64,000 nt of DNA from Parabacteroides chongii (GTDB lineage: Bacteria; Bacteroidota; Bacteroidia; Bacteroidales; Tannerellaceae), in the NCBI RefSeq assembly GCF_029581355.1, contig NZ_CP120849.1:4744501-4808500 (forward strand), given 5' to 3'. The notes under the pieces were generated by a model. That model saw only the letters and a program-made list of their open reading frames with translations, was not told the DNA's origin and made no database searches. Within the stretch, counting starts at the first letter, position 1, and the number at the start of each line of letters is the position of its first letter. Shown piece after piece: positions 1-8,192 of this stretch. A program made the position numbers and the translations under genes.

Positions 1-557
1 GGATCGTCTACCCTTCTTTTGCCGATGATGCTGCCGGTTTACTCCGGACGAGCATGCGGTCGAAAGGCTTCACCCTGTTTCTCGAACCGAAAGCTTTATA
101 TAATGCAGTTGAAGCATCTGCCGTCGTTCCCGATGATTTTGAAGTCCCATTCGGCAAGGCACGCATCCGCCGGGCAGGCGACGATATGAGTATTATTACA
201 TATGGTAATACCACTCATCTCTGCCTGAATGTTGCCGAACGGTTACAGAAAGAGCATAACAGGAATGTCGAAGTGATCGATCTCCGTTCGCTTATTCCGT
301 TGGATAAAGAGACTATTTTTGAATCTGTTAAAAAGACCAGTAAAGTACTGATCGTACATGAAGACAAAGTGTTCTCCGGTTTTGGAGCTGAAATTGCCAG
401 TATGATCGGTGCCGAGTTGTTCCAATATCTGGATGCCCCGATACAGCGTGTCGGTTCGATCTTTACCCCCGTCGGATTCAATCCGATACTCGAGAAGGCT
501 ATCCTTCCCAATGAGGAGAAAATTTATAACGCTGCTAAAGAATTGTTGGATTATTAA
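1..557 (+). CDS. 2-oxo acid dehydrogenase E1, beta-side C-terminus (partial, 5' end outside window)
   Basis: The reading frame is open from base 3 and lacks its start. The visible part matches the end of the thiamine-diphosphate-dependent E1 component of a branched-chain or related 2-oxo acid dehydrogenase: IVYPSFADDAAGLL, then FLEPKALYN, then the transketolase C-terminal domain beginning near DDMSIITYGNTTHLC. E1 decarboxylates the 2-oxo acid and passes the acyl group to the lipoyl E2 subunit in the cytoplasm. In Bacteroidales the alpha and beta E1 parts are often one long protein, so this may be the end of such a fusion; the missing upstream part prevents a decision. The flavodoxin gene follows after 11 bp, so the two are probably co-transcribed. 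Substrate specificity cannot be read from this fragment. Confidence 0.85.
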   Translation, partial: IVYPSFADDAAGLLRTSMRSKGFTLFLEPKALYNAVEASAVVPDDFEVPFGKARIRRAGDDMSIITYGNTTHLCLNVAERLQKEHNRNVEVIDLRSLIPLDKETIFESVKKTSKVLIVHEDKVFSGFGAEIASMIGAELFQYLDAPIQRVGSIFTPVGFNPILEKAILPNEEKIYNAAKELLDY

Positions 558-568
558 TAGAATGAAAT

Positions 569-1111
569 ATGAAAAAGATTGGATTATTTTATGGTTCGTC
601 TACTGCAAAGACGGCAGCAGTTGCTCAAAAGATAAAAGATGCATTCCATGATGTTCAGATCGATATTATCCCGGTTGAAAACTCAGGAGAGAGCGATTTC
701 GAGACATACGATTATATCATTGCAGGTTCGTCAACCTGGTTTGACGGAGAACTACCCACGTATTGGGATGAAATAATGCCGATAGTAACCTCTGCTGACC
801 TGAAAGGGAAAAAGGTAGCCGTCTTTGGCCTGGGAGACCAGGTTAAATACCCGGATAATTTCGTCGATGCGATCGGCTATCTGGCAGAAGCTTTTACTGA
901 ACGGGGAGCAATAGTGGTAGGTCAAACCTCTACGGAAGGATATCACTTCAATCAATCCCAGGCAGTAAAAAAAGGAAAGTTTGTGGGATTGGTACTGGAC
1001 ATCGAAAACCAGCCCGAAAAGACAGATGAACGGATCAAGCATTGGGTTGATCAAGTAAAACATGAATTTGAAAGTGAATCACTCTCAACAGATAATTCGT
1101 TCAATTGCTAA
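569..1111 (+). CDS. fldA: flavodoxin
   Basis: This 180-residue protein is a long-chain flavodoxin, a soluble FMN electron carrier. The N-terminal phosphate loop is GLFYGSSTAKTAAVA, a variant of the usual (T/S)GxTGxT pattern with alanine in the fifth position. The isoalloxazine-contacting loops are seen as GSSTWFDGELPTYW (W near residue 57) and GLGDQVKYPDNFVDA. The long-chain insertion is present in the last third (GYHFNQSQAV). It starts 11 bp after the E1 gene. Flavodoxins can replace ferredoxin for pyruvate:ferredoxin oxidoreductase and radical enzymes, but no specific partner is shown here. Family assignment is firm. Confidence 0.95.
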   Translation: MKKIGLFYGSSTAKTAAVAQKIKDAFHDVQIDIIPVENSGESDFETYDYIIAGSSTWFDGELPTYWDEIMPIVTSADLKGKKVAVFGLGDQVKYPDNFVDAIGYLAEAFTERGAIVVGQTSTEGYHFNQSQAVKKGKFVGLVLDIENQPEKTDERIKHWVDQVKHEFESESLSTDNSFNC

Positions 1112-1155
1112 ATCAAATAAGCAGGCAGGACAACCAGTTTTGTTGCAGCATCAGT

Positions 1156-1235
1156 AACCGCCCTTTCGCGGTATCGGAACACTCCGGTTCCCGTTGGGGG
1201 AACGCCGGGGTTCCCGATACCACGAAAGGATGGTT
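1156..1235. terminator. long hairpin between convergent flavodoxin and fucosidase genes
   Basis: Bases 1162-1178 pair with 1213-1229 (16 of 17), the outer AACC at 1156-1159 pairs with GGTT at 1232-1235, and an inner GC-rich part (CCGGTTCCC with GGGAACGCCGG) continues the stem. It lies exactly between two convergent genes and touches the fucosidase stop codon, so a bidirectional transcription stop is likely. There is no clean T-run, so a REP-like palindrome is also possible. Confidence 0.55.
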
Positions 1236-2785
1236 TATTCCTTAGCCGTTTCTTCCTCCGATGCCTTATAAAAACCTATTTCCGATATTTGAGGGATATC
1301 CCTCGATTCTTTGATTACAATACGTGCTTCACTACAACGTAGCGGATCAAATCGTAGAATCCGCTTATACCCGACAGTTGTTCCTTCCGCTACCGGTATC
1401 CACTCAGTATCCACCCGGCATTCTAATACAAACTCTTCGATCCGCTGACCTTCCGTGATATTTTCCTGTAAAAGAAGACGGTCGAACTCCTGCTCTCCTT
1501 CAAAGGATATTTCTATCGTATTTGTTTTTCCGGAACCTTGCCAATAAGTTTCCAGCCTGCCATCCGTCAAATCACCGATTTCACCGACAGACGAAACAGC
1601 ATTCTCCAACAGATTCTTTTCAAATGTCTTTTCCAATATCCGCTTCATATTCATTAAAGAGGCGTAATCATTCTCATGGATCAATCCCCGCTTGTCCGGA
1701 GGCAGGTTCAATAGCAGCAACGAGTTCTTCCCTACCGAACTGTAATAGATATCGATCAACTTTTGAGGAGTCTTCACCGACGTATCTTCCGACGCATGGT
1801 AATACCAGCCCGGACGGACCGAAACATCTACCTCGGAAGGGTACCAGATCGCACCTTTCGCATCAGCCAATAAAGTGCGGCTTCCCAAATCCTGTGCCAT
1901 CTTATCTCCTTCCGGCAAGAAAGTACCGCTACCGGCTTCCTGTTGGGAAGATTCCGCGATAGCCGTCAAACTGGATATTGCCGCCGGCAATACACTCCAC
2001 TCCGTATCACGTCCGTAGCCGCTCTCCGTTCCTACCCATCTCACATCCGGTCCCATAACAGCAATAACAGCCTGAGGTTGCAAGCGGCGGATCAGTTCAT
2101 AATAACGCATGAAATCATATTCCTGCTTTTTCCCGTTCGGCCCTTCACCACAGGCTCCGTCAAACCAGACTTCATCGACACGACCATATTGTGTCAACAG
2201 TTCGGTCAGCTGGTTAACAAAGTAATCATTATACTGCTCCGTTCCATAATCCGGATGATTCATGTCCCAGGGAGAGAGATAAACGGCAAACTTCAGACCA
2301 TATTCCTTACAAGCATCAGCCACTTCACGGACCAGGTCGCCTTTTCCATCTTTCCAGGGAGTAGATGCCACCGAGAAATCGGTATAAGCCGAAGGCCATA
2401 GACAGAAGCCATCATGATGTTTGCAGGTCAGCAGGATCATTTTCATCCCAGCCTCTTTCGCCGTCCGTGCCCATTGCCGGGCATCCAGTTCTGTCGGATT
2501 GAAGACGGACGGATCTTCTTTCCCCGTTCCCCACTCTTTATCGGTAAAAGTATTTACACCATAACAGATGAAACAGGTAAACTCCATCTGCTGCCATGCC
2601 AATTGACGGTCGGAAGGTACGACATGGGCAGCCAAACGCGCCTTTTCATCGACAGAAACACCTTCCGGAAACAAACAGGAAGTTACATATATTTCTTTCT
2701 GTTTATTTCCACAGGATAATAAAGAGCAGAAAGTCAAGCCCCATAATATGAACATGACAGACAGATGCCTTACGATCTTTTTCAT
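1235..2785 (-). CDS. alpha-L-fucosidase, GH29 family, lipoprotein
   Basis: This 516-residue protein has a lipoprotein signal peptide with lipobox LLSC (Cys25), so it is probably anchored in the periplasm or at the cell surface. The GH29 (beta/alpha)8 barrel covers about residues 55-390: KHHDGF at 122-127 and VDEVWFDG with the presumed nucleophile Asp209. After about residue 395 follows a beta-sandwich that looks like an F5/8 type C (discoidin) domain, with the usual DG-LxTYW pattern (LTDGRLETYWQ). It releases L-fucose from glycans. No SusC/SusD pair is next to it, so it stands outside a classic polysaccharide utilisation locus here. A TATTTTTG box on the minus strand (2815-2822) lies about 30 bp upstream of the start. 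Linkage specificity is not readable. Confidence 0.93.
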   Translation of the reverse strand: MKKIVRHLSVMFILWGLTFCSLLSCGNKQKEIYVTSCLFPEGVSVDEKARLAAHVVPSDRQLAWQQMEFTCFICYGVNTFTDKEWGTGKEDPSVFNPTELDARQWARTAKEAGMKMILLTCKHHDGFCLWPSAYTDFSVASTPWKDGKGDLVREVADACKEYGLKFAVYLSPWDMNHPDYGTEQYNDYFVNQLTELLTQYGRVDEVWFDGACGEGPNGKKQEYDFMRYYELIRRLQPQAVIAVMGPDVRWVGTESGYGRDTEWSVLPAAISSLTAIAESSQQEAGSGTFLPEGDKMAQDLGSRTLLADAKGAIWYPSEVDVSVRPGWYYHASEDTSVKTPQKLIDIYYSSVGKNSLLLLNLPPDKRGLIHENDYASLMNMKRILEKTFEKNLLENAVSSVGEIGDLTDGRLETYWQGSGKTNTIEISFEGEQEFDRLLLQENITEGQRIEEFVLECRVDTEWIPVAEGTTVGYKRILRFDPLRCSEARIVIKESRDIPQISEIGFYKASEEETAKE

Positions 2786-2881
2786 GATATGTTACGATTA
2801 GAATTTTGTAAAAGCAAAAATAGATATTCTGCCCCATATATTTATTGTACAATCAGGAGCGATCATTGTAGAATCTTACGT

Positions 2882-3253
2882 TTATTTCTTGGTAGGGAAT
2901 GACAGGATATGCCAGGTTACCCCAATGCTAATCAATATCAGCAGCACTTTCACCCAGAGATATTCGATCAGAAAGAGAGAAGTCAATATGGCAGAAAGCC
3001 ACATAACAGAAATAGAGATAAGCTTCGATTGTAAAGGAATAGCTTTGTCAACCATGTAGTTTCTGATATAAGAGCCGAAATAGCGATTACTCATCGCCCG
3101 GTTGTATAACTTCTCCGAACTGCGGATATAAAACCAACAGGTCAATAACCAGAAAGGAGTAGTCGGGAGCAATGGGACAAATATGCCGATTGCTCCTAGT
3201 ATCAGGAAGAAAGAACCCAGGATGATATAGATAACTCGTCTGGTTTCTCCCAT
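2882..3253 (-). CDS. YbaN/DUF454 family inner-membrane protein
   Basis: This 123-residue protein has three or four hydrophobic segments and the DUF454 pattern: an N-terminal RxxxxxxGxxxLxLGxxGxxxPLLPTTPFxLL run (IPVF-type loop FVPLLPTTPFWLL), followed by a short charged loop with SxxLYNRxxxxxxFGxxI. The family includes E. coli YbaN; its function is unknown. It starts 2 bp after fmt ends and is the last gene of the run that begins with the Sua5 gene, so it is most likely co-transcribed. Family assignment is good; no function should be inferred. Confidence 0.85.
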   Translation of the reverse strand: MGETRRVIYIILGSFFLILGAIGIFVPLLPTTPFWLLTCWFYIRSSEKLYNRAMSNRYFGSYIRNYMVDKAIPLQSKLISISVMWLSAILTSLFLIEYLWVKVLLILISIGVTWHILSFPTKK

Positions 3254-3255
3254 TC

Positions 3256-4230
3256 TTATTTTATGGTATAATTTCCGATTTGTCTGTTTCCGTTCAGGAA
3301 GTCTTTTACTCCCATTCGTTTCTTACCAGCCAGTTGAAGATCCAAAAGACGGATATAACCATCCTCCACGGCGATATCGATATAACTCTTTGCATCTGTA
3401 AGAATAACACCAATGGCCTGGTTATGAGAAGCAGGACGCTTTTCGGCCTGATAGACTTTTAAAGCCTGACGACTTCCATCCGAAGCCACCAGCTCCGTCC
3501 AGGCCGCAGGATACGGAGACAAACCACGGATAAAATCATAGATTCTCTTTGACGGCTGATTCCAATCGATACGGCAGGTATCTTTAAATATCTTGGGAGC
3601 AGGACGTAACTCGGTGACATCTTTAATAAACTCTTCCTGAGGAATGGCATCGACTTTACCGGCCAGCAACAGATCGACCGTCTCCGTAACCAACCCTGCT
3701 CCTATTGCCATCAGTGCATCATGTACCGTTCCCACATTATCGGTATCGGCTATCGGAAGATGTTTCTGACGGATAATTTTTCCAGTATCGATTTCATGTG
3801 TAAGGAAGAATGTTGTAACTCCCGTTTCAGTATCCCCGTTAATAACAGCCCAATTGATCGGAGCTGCACCACGATATTGAGGCAACAAAGATGCATGCAG
3901 ATTGAATGTTCCGAAGCGTGGCATATCCCACACCACTTCCGGCAACATACGAAAAGCAACCACTATCTGCAAATCGGCCTTCAGCGCACGCAGTTCATCC
4001 AGGAACGTTTCATCCTTCAGCTTCTCCGGTTGCAACACCGGAAGATTCTGTGACAAAGCATATTCCTTCACCGGACTTGCCTGTAAAACACTTCCATGAC
4101 GCCCTACCGGTTTATCCGGCATTGTTATCACTCCTACTACATTATATCCGCCTTCCACCAAGGCACGCAGGCTCTCCACTGCGAAATTGGGAGTGCCCAT
4201 ATATACAATCCGTAACTCTTTTTTTTCCAT
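3256..4230 (-). CDS. fmt: methionyl-tRNA formyltransferase
   Basis: This 324-residue enzyme transfers a formyl group from 10-formyltetrahydrofolate to Met-tRNAi, for translation initiation. The N-terminal formyltransferase domain begins RIVYMGTPNFAVESL and carries the active-site region FNLHASLLPQYRGAAPINWA (Asn110, His112 and the SLLPQYRG motif), followed by ETGVT. The C-terminal OB-like tRNA-binding domain covers about 205-310 (IDWNQPSKRIYDFIRGLSPYPAAW). Length is normal. It lies 3 bp after the ClC gene and 2 bp before the DUF454 gene, within one compact minus-strand operon. Confidence 0.97.
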   Translation of the reverse strand: MEKKELRIVYMGTPNFAVESLRALVEGGYNVVGVITMPDKPVGRHGSVLQASPVKEYALSQNLPVLQPEKLKDETFLDELRALKADLQIVVAFRMLPEVVWDMPRFGTFNLHASLLPQYRGAAPINWAVINGDTETGVTTFFLTHEIDTGKIIRQKHLPIADTDNVGTVHDALMAIGAGLVTETVDLLLAGKVDAIPQEEFIKDVTELRPAPKIFKDTCRIDWNQPSKRIYDFIRGLSPYPAAWTELVASDGSRQALKVYQAEKRPASHNQAIGVILTDAKSYIDIAVEDGYIRLLDLQLAGKKRMGVKDFLNGNRQIGNYTIK

Positions 4231-4233
4231 TTT

Positions 4234-6018
4234 TTAATCTCCTGAAAAGTTTTCTACCAATACTTCGCGGTATGAATTAAATATCTTTGATTTCGACATA
4301 AAGCCGACATAGCGTCCTTCTTCATCCACAACCGGCAAGTTCCATGCTTTCGTATCGTCAAAGATACCCATGATCTGCTCCATCGGTGTCCCGATCTGTA
4401 TCTTTGCCGGAGCCGACACCATAAACTTGGATACATGAAACCTGTTATATAACTCCGGACGGAACATAATGTTGCGGATATTATCCAATAGCACGACACC
4501 TAATAAAACGCCCTTTTCATCGATCACCGGGAAAATATTTCGTCCGCATTTCGCAATGACTTTCACCATATCCCCCAACGACATTTCCGGTGAAACGGTC
4601 TGGAAATCTTTTTCAATCACACTGTCCGTATTCAGCAAAGTCAGAACGGCACGGTCCTTATGGTGCGTAAGCAATTCCCCTTTCTGAGCCAGACGCATTG
4701 AATAGATACTATGAGGTTCAAACATCAGAATAGTCAGATACGAACTGATGGAAACGATCATCAACGGAAGGAAAAGATCGTATCCACCGGTAAGTTCCGC
4801 AATCAGGAACACACCCGTAAGCGGAGCATGCATAACCCCCGACATGATTCCTGCCATTCCCAACAGAGCAAAGTTCTTCTCAGAAATATACATGGTGAAG
4901 GGAAAGTAATTGGAAGCATGTGCAAAAAGAAATCCGGAGATACAACCCAAATACAAGCTAGGTGCAAATATACCACCACAACCGCCACCGGCATTGGTCG
5001 CACTCGATGCGAACACTTTTGTCAGCAGGATCAGGAACAGGAATACAAGAATCCCCCAATAGGTATCATTCAGGTTATAAAACAAACTCTTGTCCATAAT
5101 ATGCGAAAACTGCCCGTTCAGCAGCGAACCGATCGTATCGTAACCTTCACCATACAGCGGCGGGAACAGGAAGATAAGCACACTCAGCATAACACCGCCC
5201 AGCAGGAACTTCTTCCAGTAAACGCCCAGTTTGCGGTACATTCCTTCTACCCGGTTCATCACCCGTGTAAAATACAAAGAAACCAATCCGCAGAAAACAC
5301 CCAGTAACAACACATACGGTATACGTTCAATCTCAAATACTTCAGTCTGCGAGAATTTAAACATAGCTTCCGTACCTGTAAAGATATAGGAGACCGTAGC
5401 CGCCGTCACCGATGAAATCAGCAAAGGCAACACCGATGTCATGGTCAGGTCGAGCAACAACACCTCGATCACAAAGACCAGTCCGGCAATCGGCGCCTTA
5501 AAAATACCGGCAATCGCACCGGCTGCCCCGCAACCGACCAACAGCATCAATGTCTTCTGCTCCATACGGAACAAACGCCCCAGGTTAGAACCGATAGCAG
5601 CTCCCGTCAATACGATCGGGGCCTCCGCTCCTACTGATCCGCCAAAACCGATCGTAACCGAACTCGCCACAATGGAAGTCCAGGTATTATGAGGCTTGAT
5701 GCGGCTCTTGCGCTGCGAAATGGCATACAGGATCTTCGTCACCCCATGACTGATATCGTCGCGTACAATGTACTTCACAAACAAACCCGCCAGCAAAATA
5801 CCGATCACCGGATAAAGCAGATACAGGTAGTTCACCCCGCTTACATCGAAATTGCCGGTAAGAAGATGTTGTATCAGATGGATCAATTGTTTCAAGATGA
5901 TCGCAGACGCAGCCGTACAGATACCGACCAGAAAACTGATCACCAGAATAAAATGCTTTTCTTTTATATGCTTGTCCCTCCATAACAGGAACCTGTAAAA
6001 TAAACCTTCTTTTGCCAT
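4234..6018 (-). CDS. ClC-family chloride channel/transporter with tandem CBS domains
   Basis: This 594-residue membrane protein has a ClC core (about 1-430) and two C-terminal CBS domains (about 455-590). The gating-glutamate loop is GSVGAEAPIVLTG, which keeps the glutamate equivalent to E. coli Glu148. The later GIFKAPIAGLVF and GIMSGVMHAPLTGVFLIAELTGG segments are conserved. The first anion-binding loop, GSGIP in E. coli ClcA, reads DDISHGVTKIL instead. CBS domains normally bind adenine nucleotides and regulate transport. The gene begins 1 bp after the sugar transferase stop and ends 3 bp before fmt. Whether it is a channel or an H+/anion exchanger, and which anion it prefers, is not decided. 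Confidence 0.92.
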   Translation of the reverse strand: MAKEGLFYRFLLWRDKHIKEKHFILVISFLVGICTAASAIILKQLIHLIQHLLTGNFDVSGVNYLYLLYPVIGILLAGLFVKYIVRDDISHGVTKILYAISQRKSRIKPHNTWTSIVASSVTIGFGGSVGAEAPIVLTGAAIGSNLGRLFRMEQKTLMLLVGCGAAGAIAGIFKAPIAGLVFVIEVLLLDLTMTSVLPLLISSVTAATVSYIFTGTEAMFKFSQTEVFEIERIPYVLLLGVFCGLVSLYFTRVMNRVEGMYRKLGVYWKKFLLGGVMLSVLIFLFPPLYGEGYDTIGSLLNGQFSHIMDKSLFYNLNDTYWGILVFLFLILLTKVFASSATNAGGGCGGIFAPSLYLGCISGFLFAHASNYFPFTMYISEKNFALLGMAGIMSGVMHAPLTGVFLIAELTGGYDLFLPLMIVSISSYLTILMFEPHSIYSMRLAQKGELLTHHKDRAVLTLLNTDSVIEKDFQTVSPEMSLGDMVKVIAKCGRNIFPVIDEKGVLLGVVLLDNIRNIMFRPELYNRFHVSKFMVSAPAKIQIGTPMEQIMGIFDDTKAWNLPVVDEEGRYVGFMSKSKIFNSYREVLVENFSGD

Positions 6019-6019
6019 T

Positions 6020-7420
6020 TCAAATACCTTTACCAGTAAACACCGTCCGCACTGTAAAAATCAATATGGTTATATCCAGTACCAACGACATATTTTCATA
6101 ATATAATACATCATACTTTAAACGCTCTATCATCTTATCGACATCATTGGCATAGCCATATTTCACCATTCCCAACGAAGTGATACCCGGTCTTACATTA
6201 TGCAACAAATAATAATAAGGAGCTTTTTTCACGATTTGATCGATAAAAAACCTTCTCTCAGGCCGCGGGCCGACAATCGACATATCCCCTTTCAGCACAT
6301 TCCAAAACTGCGGAAACTCGTCTAACCTATATTTCCTCAGAACATGACCGAAAGGAGTGATCCTTTTATCCTTCTCCGAAGCAAGCAGAGGACCTTTATC
6401 CTCCGCGTCGGTATACATCGTCCGAAATTTATAGATATAAAAGGGCTTTCCCATATATCCGATCCGTTCCTGCCGGAAAAACACCGGTCCGGGCGAATCC
6501 TTCTTCACCCGCCAGGCTATATAAAGATACATCGGCGAGAGCAGCACCAGTACCAACGCAGACAAAACTTTATCCATCACATACTTGATATTCTTTTCAA
6601 CTGCCGATAGATTATTTTCCGTCACATTCACCAAAGGAATACCCCGGATCGTCTTTATCTTCACCTGCGACAACATACTTAGCTTATCCGCCAAAACCTT
6701 TATCGGCAAGCCATAATAATAAAGCGAATAAAGAATGGTAAGCTGTTTCTTGTTATCGTCCGTTTCAGCCGCCAACACCAGTTCGTCGATATTCTTGTCT
6801 GCTATAACCGATGCCAAATCAGATAACGTCCCGACCACCTCTTCCTTTTTCACCGACAGCGGCGTTACTTCATCTTCGGGTATGAACCCGGAAATATGAA
6901 ATCCCAACCGATAAAGATCGCCGGCAATACGGGCAGCCCTCGCTCCGGCTCCGATAATCAAGACATTCATCGCCCACTCCCGGCTCTTGATCTTTCGCAA
7001 ACCGCTTTGTGTGATTATCAGACGGGGAATATAAGTCATAAAAAACTGTAATCCCAAAAGAGCAAAGAACAGCTCATAATAAATATGAAAAGAACGGGGC
7101 AAGTCATTCAGCACCACCACGAAAAATATAAAAACCACTCCGATCAACACAGTCACGAACGTGGAGAATAACTCCGTCAGCCTCGACTTACCCAGCGGTT
7201 TGTTGTAGTAACCTGAAAAATAATACAATATCAGCCAGAAGAATGGTACGAACAACTGTCCTTTCAAGACCTGTATGTAGGTCAGATAGTTAGTAAAAGA
7301 AGTAGCCACCTCATACATGGCCATCTCTTCAAAACGCAGCCAGTTGAATAAAAACCAGACGACCGCTGCCGATACAAAATCCGATACTATGTATTTTACT
7401 GCCTGTCTGTTTCTTTTCAT
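6020..7420 (-). CDS. polyprenyl glycosylphosphotransferase (WcaJ/undecaprenyl-phosphate glucose-1-phosphate transferase type)
   Basis: This 466-residue protein has four N-terminal membrane helices (about 10-130), a central Rossmann-like CoA-binding-like domain (NVLIIGAGARAARIAGDLY, about 150-250), a further membrane segment, and the bacterial sugar transferase catalytic domain (about 275-466). Catalytic-domain motifs are SPGPVFFRQERIG, FYIYKFRTM, LRKYRLDEFPQFWNVLKGD and SIVGPRPE. Such enzymes transfer a sugar-1-phosphate from a nucleotide sugar to undecaprenyl phosphate and start the assembly of capsule or exopolysaccharide. No other glycan genes are nearby; it is embedded between the Sua5 and ClC genes. 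The sugar is unknown. Confidence 0.92.
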   Translation of the reverse strand: MKRNRQAVKYIVSDFVSAAVVWFLFNWLRFEEMAMYEVATSFTNYLTYIQVLKGQLFVPFFWLILYYFSGYYNKPLGKSRLTELFSTFVTVLIGVVFIFFVVVLNDLPRSFHIYYELFFALLGLQFFMTYIPRLIITQSGLRKIKSREWAMNVLIIGAGARAARIAGDLYRLGFHISGFIPEDEVTPLSVKKEEVVGTLSDLASVIADKNIDELVLAAETDDNKKQLTILYSLYYYGLPIKVLADKLSMLSQVKIKTIRGIPLVNVTENNLSAVEKNIKYVMDKVLSALVLVLLSPMYLYIAWRVKKDSPGPVFFRQERIGYMGKPFYIYKFRTMYTDAEDKGPLLASEKDKRITPFGHVLRKYRLDEFPQFWNVLKGDMSIVGPRPERRFFIDQIVKKAPYYYLLHNVRPGITSLGMVKYGYANDVDKMIERLKYDVLYYENMSLVLDITILIFTVRTVFTGKGI

Positions 7421-7422
7421 TA

Positions 7423-7983
7423 TTACCTGATCACCTGAATAAGACCTCCGGCACCCAGTTTAAGAATGTTCGACGGTTGTGCCTTGCCCATATCATCCTG
7501 ACGATAAGAAACGATGTAGTCGACGCCATCCTTTATCACCTCGGACACTTCAGAGAAATTAGCAGGAGAAGGATCTCCGCTCACATTGGCTGAAGTCGAG
7601 ACCAACGGCTTGCGGAAACGTTCGCATAACCGACGTGAAAACTCTTCATTGGTTATACGTATGCCGACACTTCCGTCGTCTGCCAACAGGTTTTCAGCCA
7701 GATTCTTTGCATTGGAATAAATGATAGTCAGCGGTTTATCCGCCACTTCGATCAGATCCCAGGCTATATCCGGAATATCATTCACATACATATTTAGTTT
7801 GGCCGGGCTATCCATCAGGACCAGCATAGCCTTATTGTCAGCTCTTCTCTTTAGGTCGTACACACGCTGTACGGCTTTCTCATCGGTCGCATCGCAACCA
7901 ATTCCCCAGATAGTATCTGTAGGATAAAGAATTATCCCTCCCGCCTGCATCACCTCACAGGCTTTTTTTATATCTTCCGTCAT
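7423..7983 (-). CDS. threonylcarbamoyl-AMP synthase (Sua5/YciO/YrdC family)
   Basis: This 186-residue protein is a single YrdC-like domain: GGIILYPTDTIWGIGCDA (the KxR/SxN nucleotide-binding family pattern), KRRADNKAMLVL, VGIRITNEEFSRRL and PLVSTSANVSGDP. The enzyme makes threonylcarbamoyl-AMP from threonine, bicarbonate and ATP for the t6A37 tRNA modification. It has no C-terminal Sua5 domain, so it is the short form. It heads the minus-strand operon ending at the DUF454 gene. A TATATTTG box on the minus strand (8004-8011) is about 20 bp upstream of the start, though no matching -33 box is seen. Confidence 0.93.
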   Translation of the reverse strand: MTEDIKKACEVMQAGGIILYPTDTIWGIGCDATDEKAVQRVYDLKRRADNKAMLVLMDSPAKLNMYVNDIPDIAWDLIEVADKPLTIIYSNAKNLAENLLADDGSVGIRITNEEFSRRLCERFRKPLVSTSANVSGDPSPANFSEVSEVIKDGVDYIVSYRQDDMGKAQPSNILKLGAGGLIQVIR

Positions 7984-8111
7984 TGTTTTTTAAAATATTG
8001 TGACAAATATACAGGTTTATTTTCCAACTAACTATATAAACGGGGAAATAATTATATGCCATATTCATCGATATTCTCCATTTTAATTTCTAACTTTACG
8101 GGTTCAAAAGA

Positions 8112-8160
8112 AGAGGGGTATTCACCCTCGATGATAATGTGATTCAATCGACACATTATC
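8112..8160 (+). promoter_or_regulatory. two stem-loops in the recJ leader
   Basis: In the spacer before recJ, GAGGG (8113-8117) pairs with CCCTC (8125-8129), and the perfect 9-bp stem GATAATGTG (8133-8141) / CACATTATC (8152-8160) follows at once, 32 bp before the recJ start codon. They would lie in the 5' untranslated region if transcription starts near TAACTTTA at about 8090. A role in translation or mRNA stability is inferred only from position. Confidence 0.35.
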
Positions 8161-8192
8161 TGCGATAAGGAAAAAGAAAAAAACAATATATA

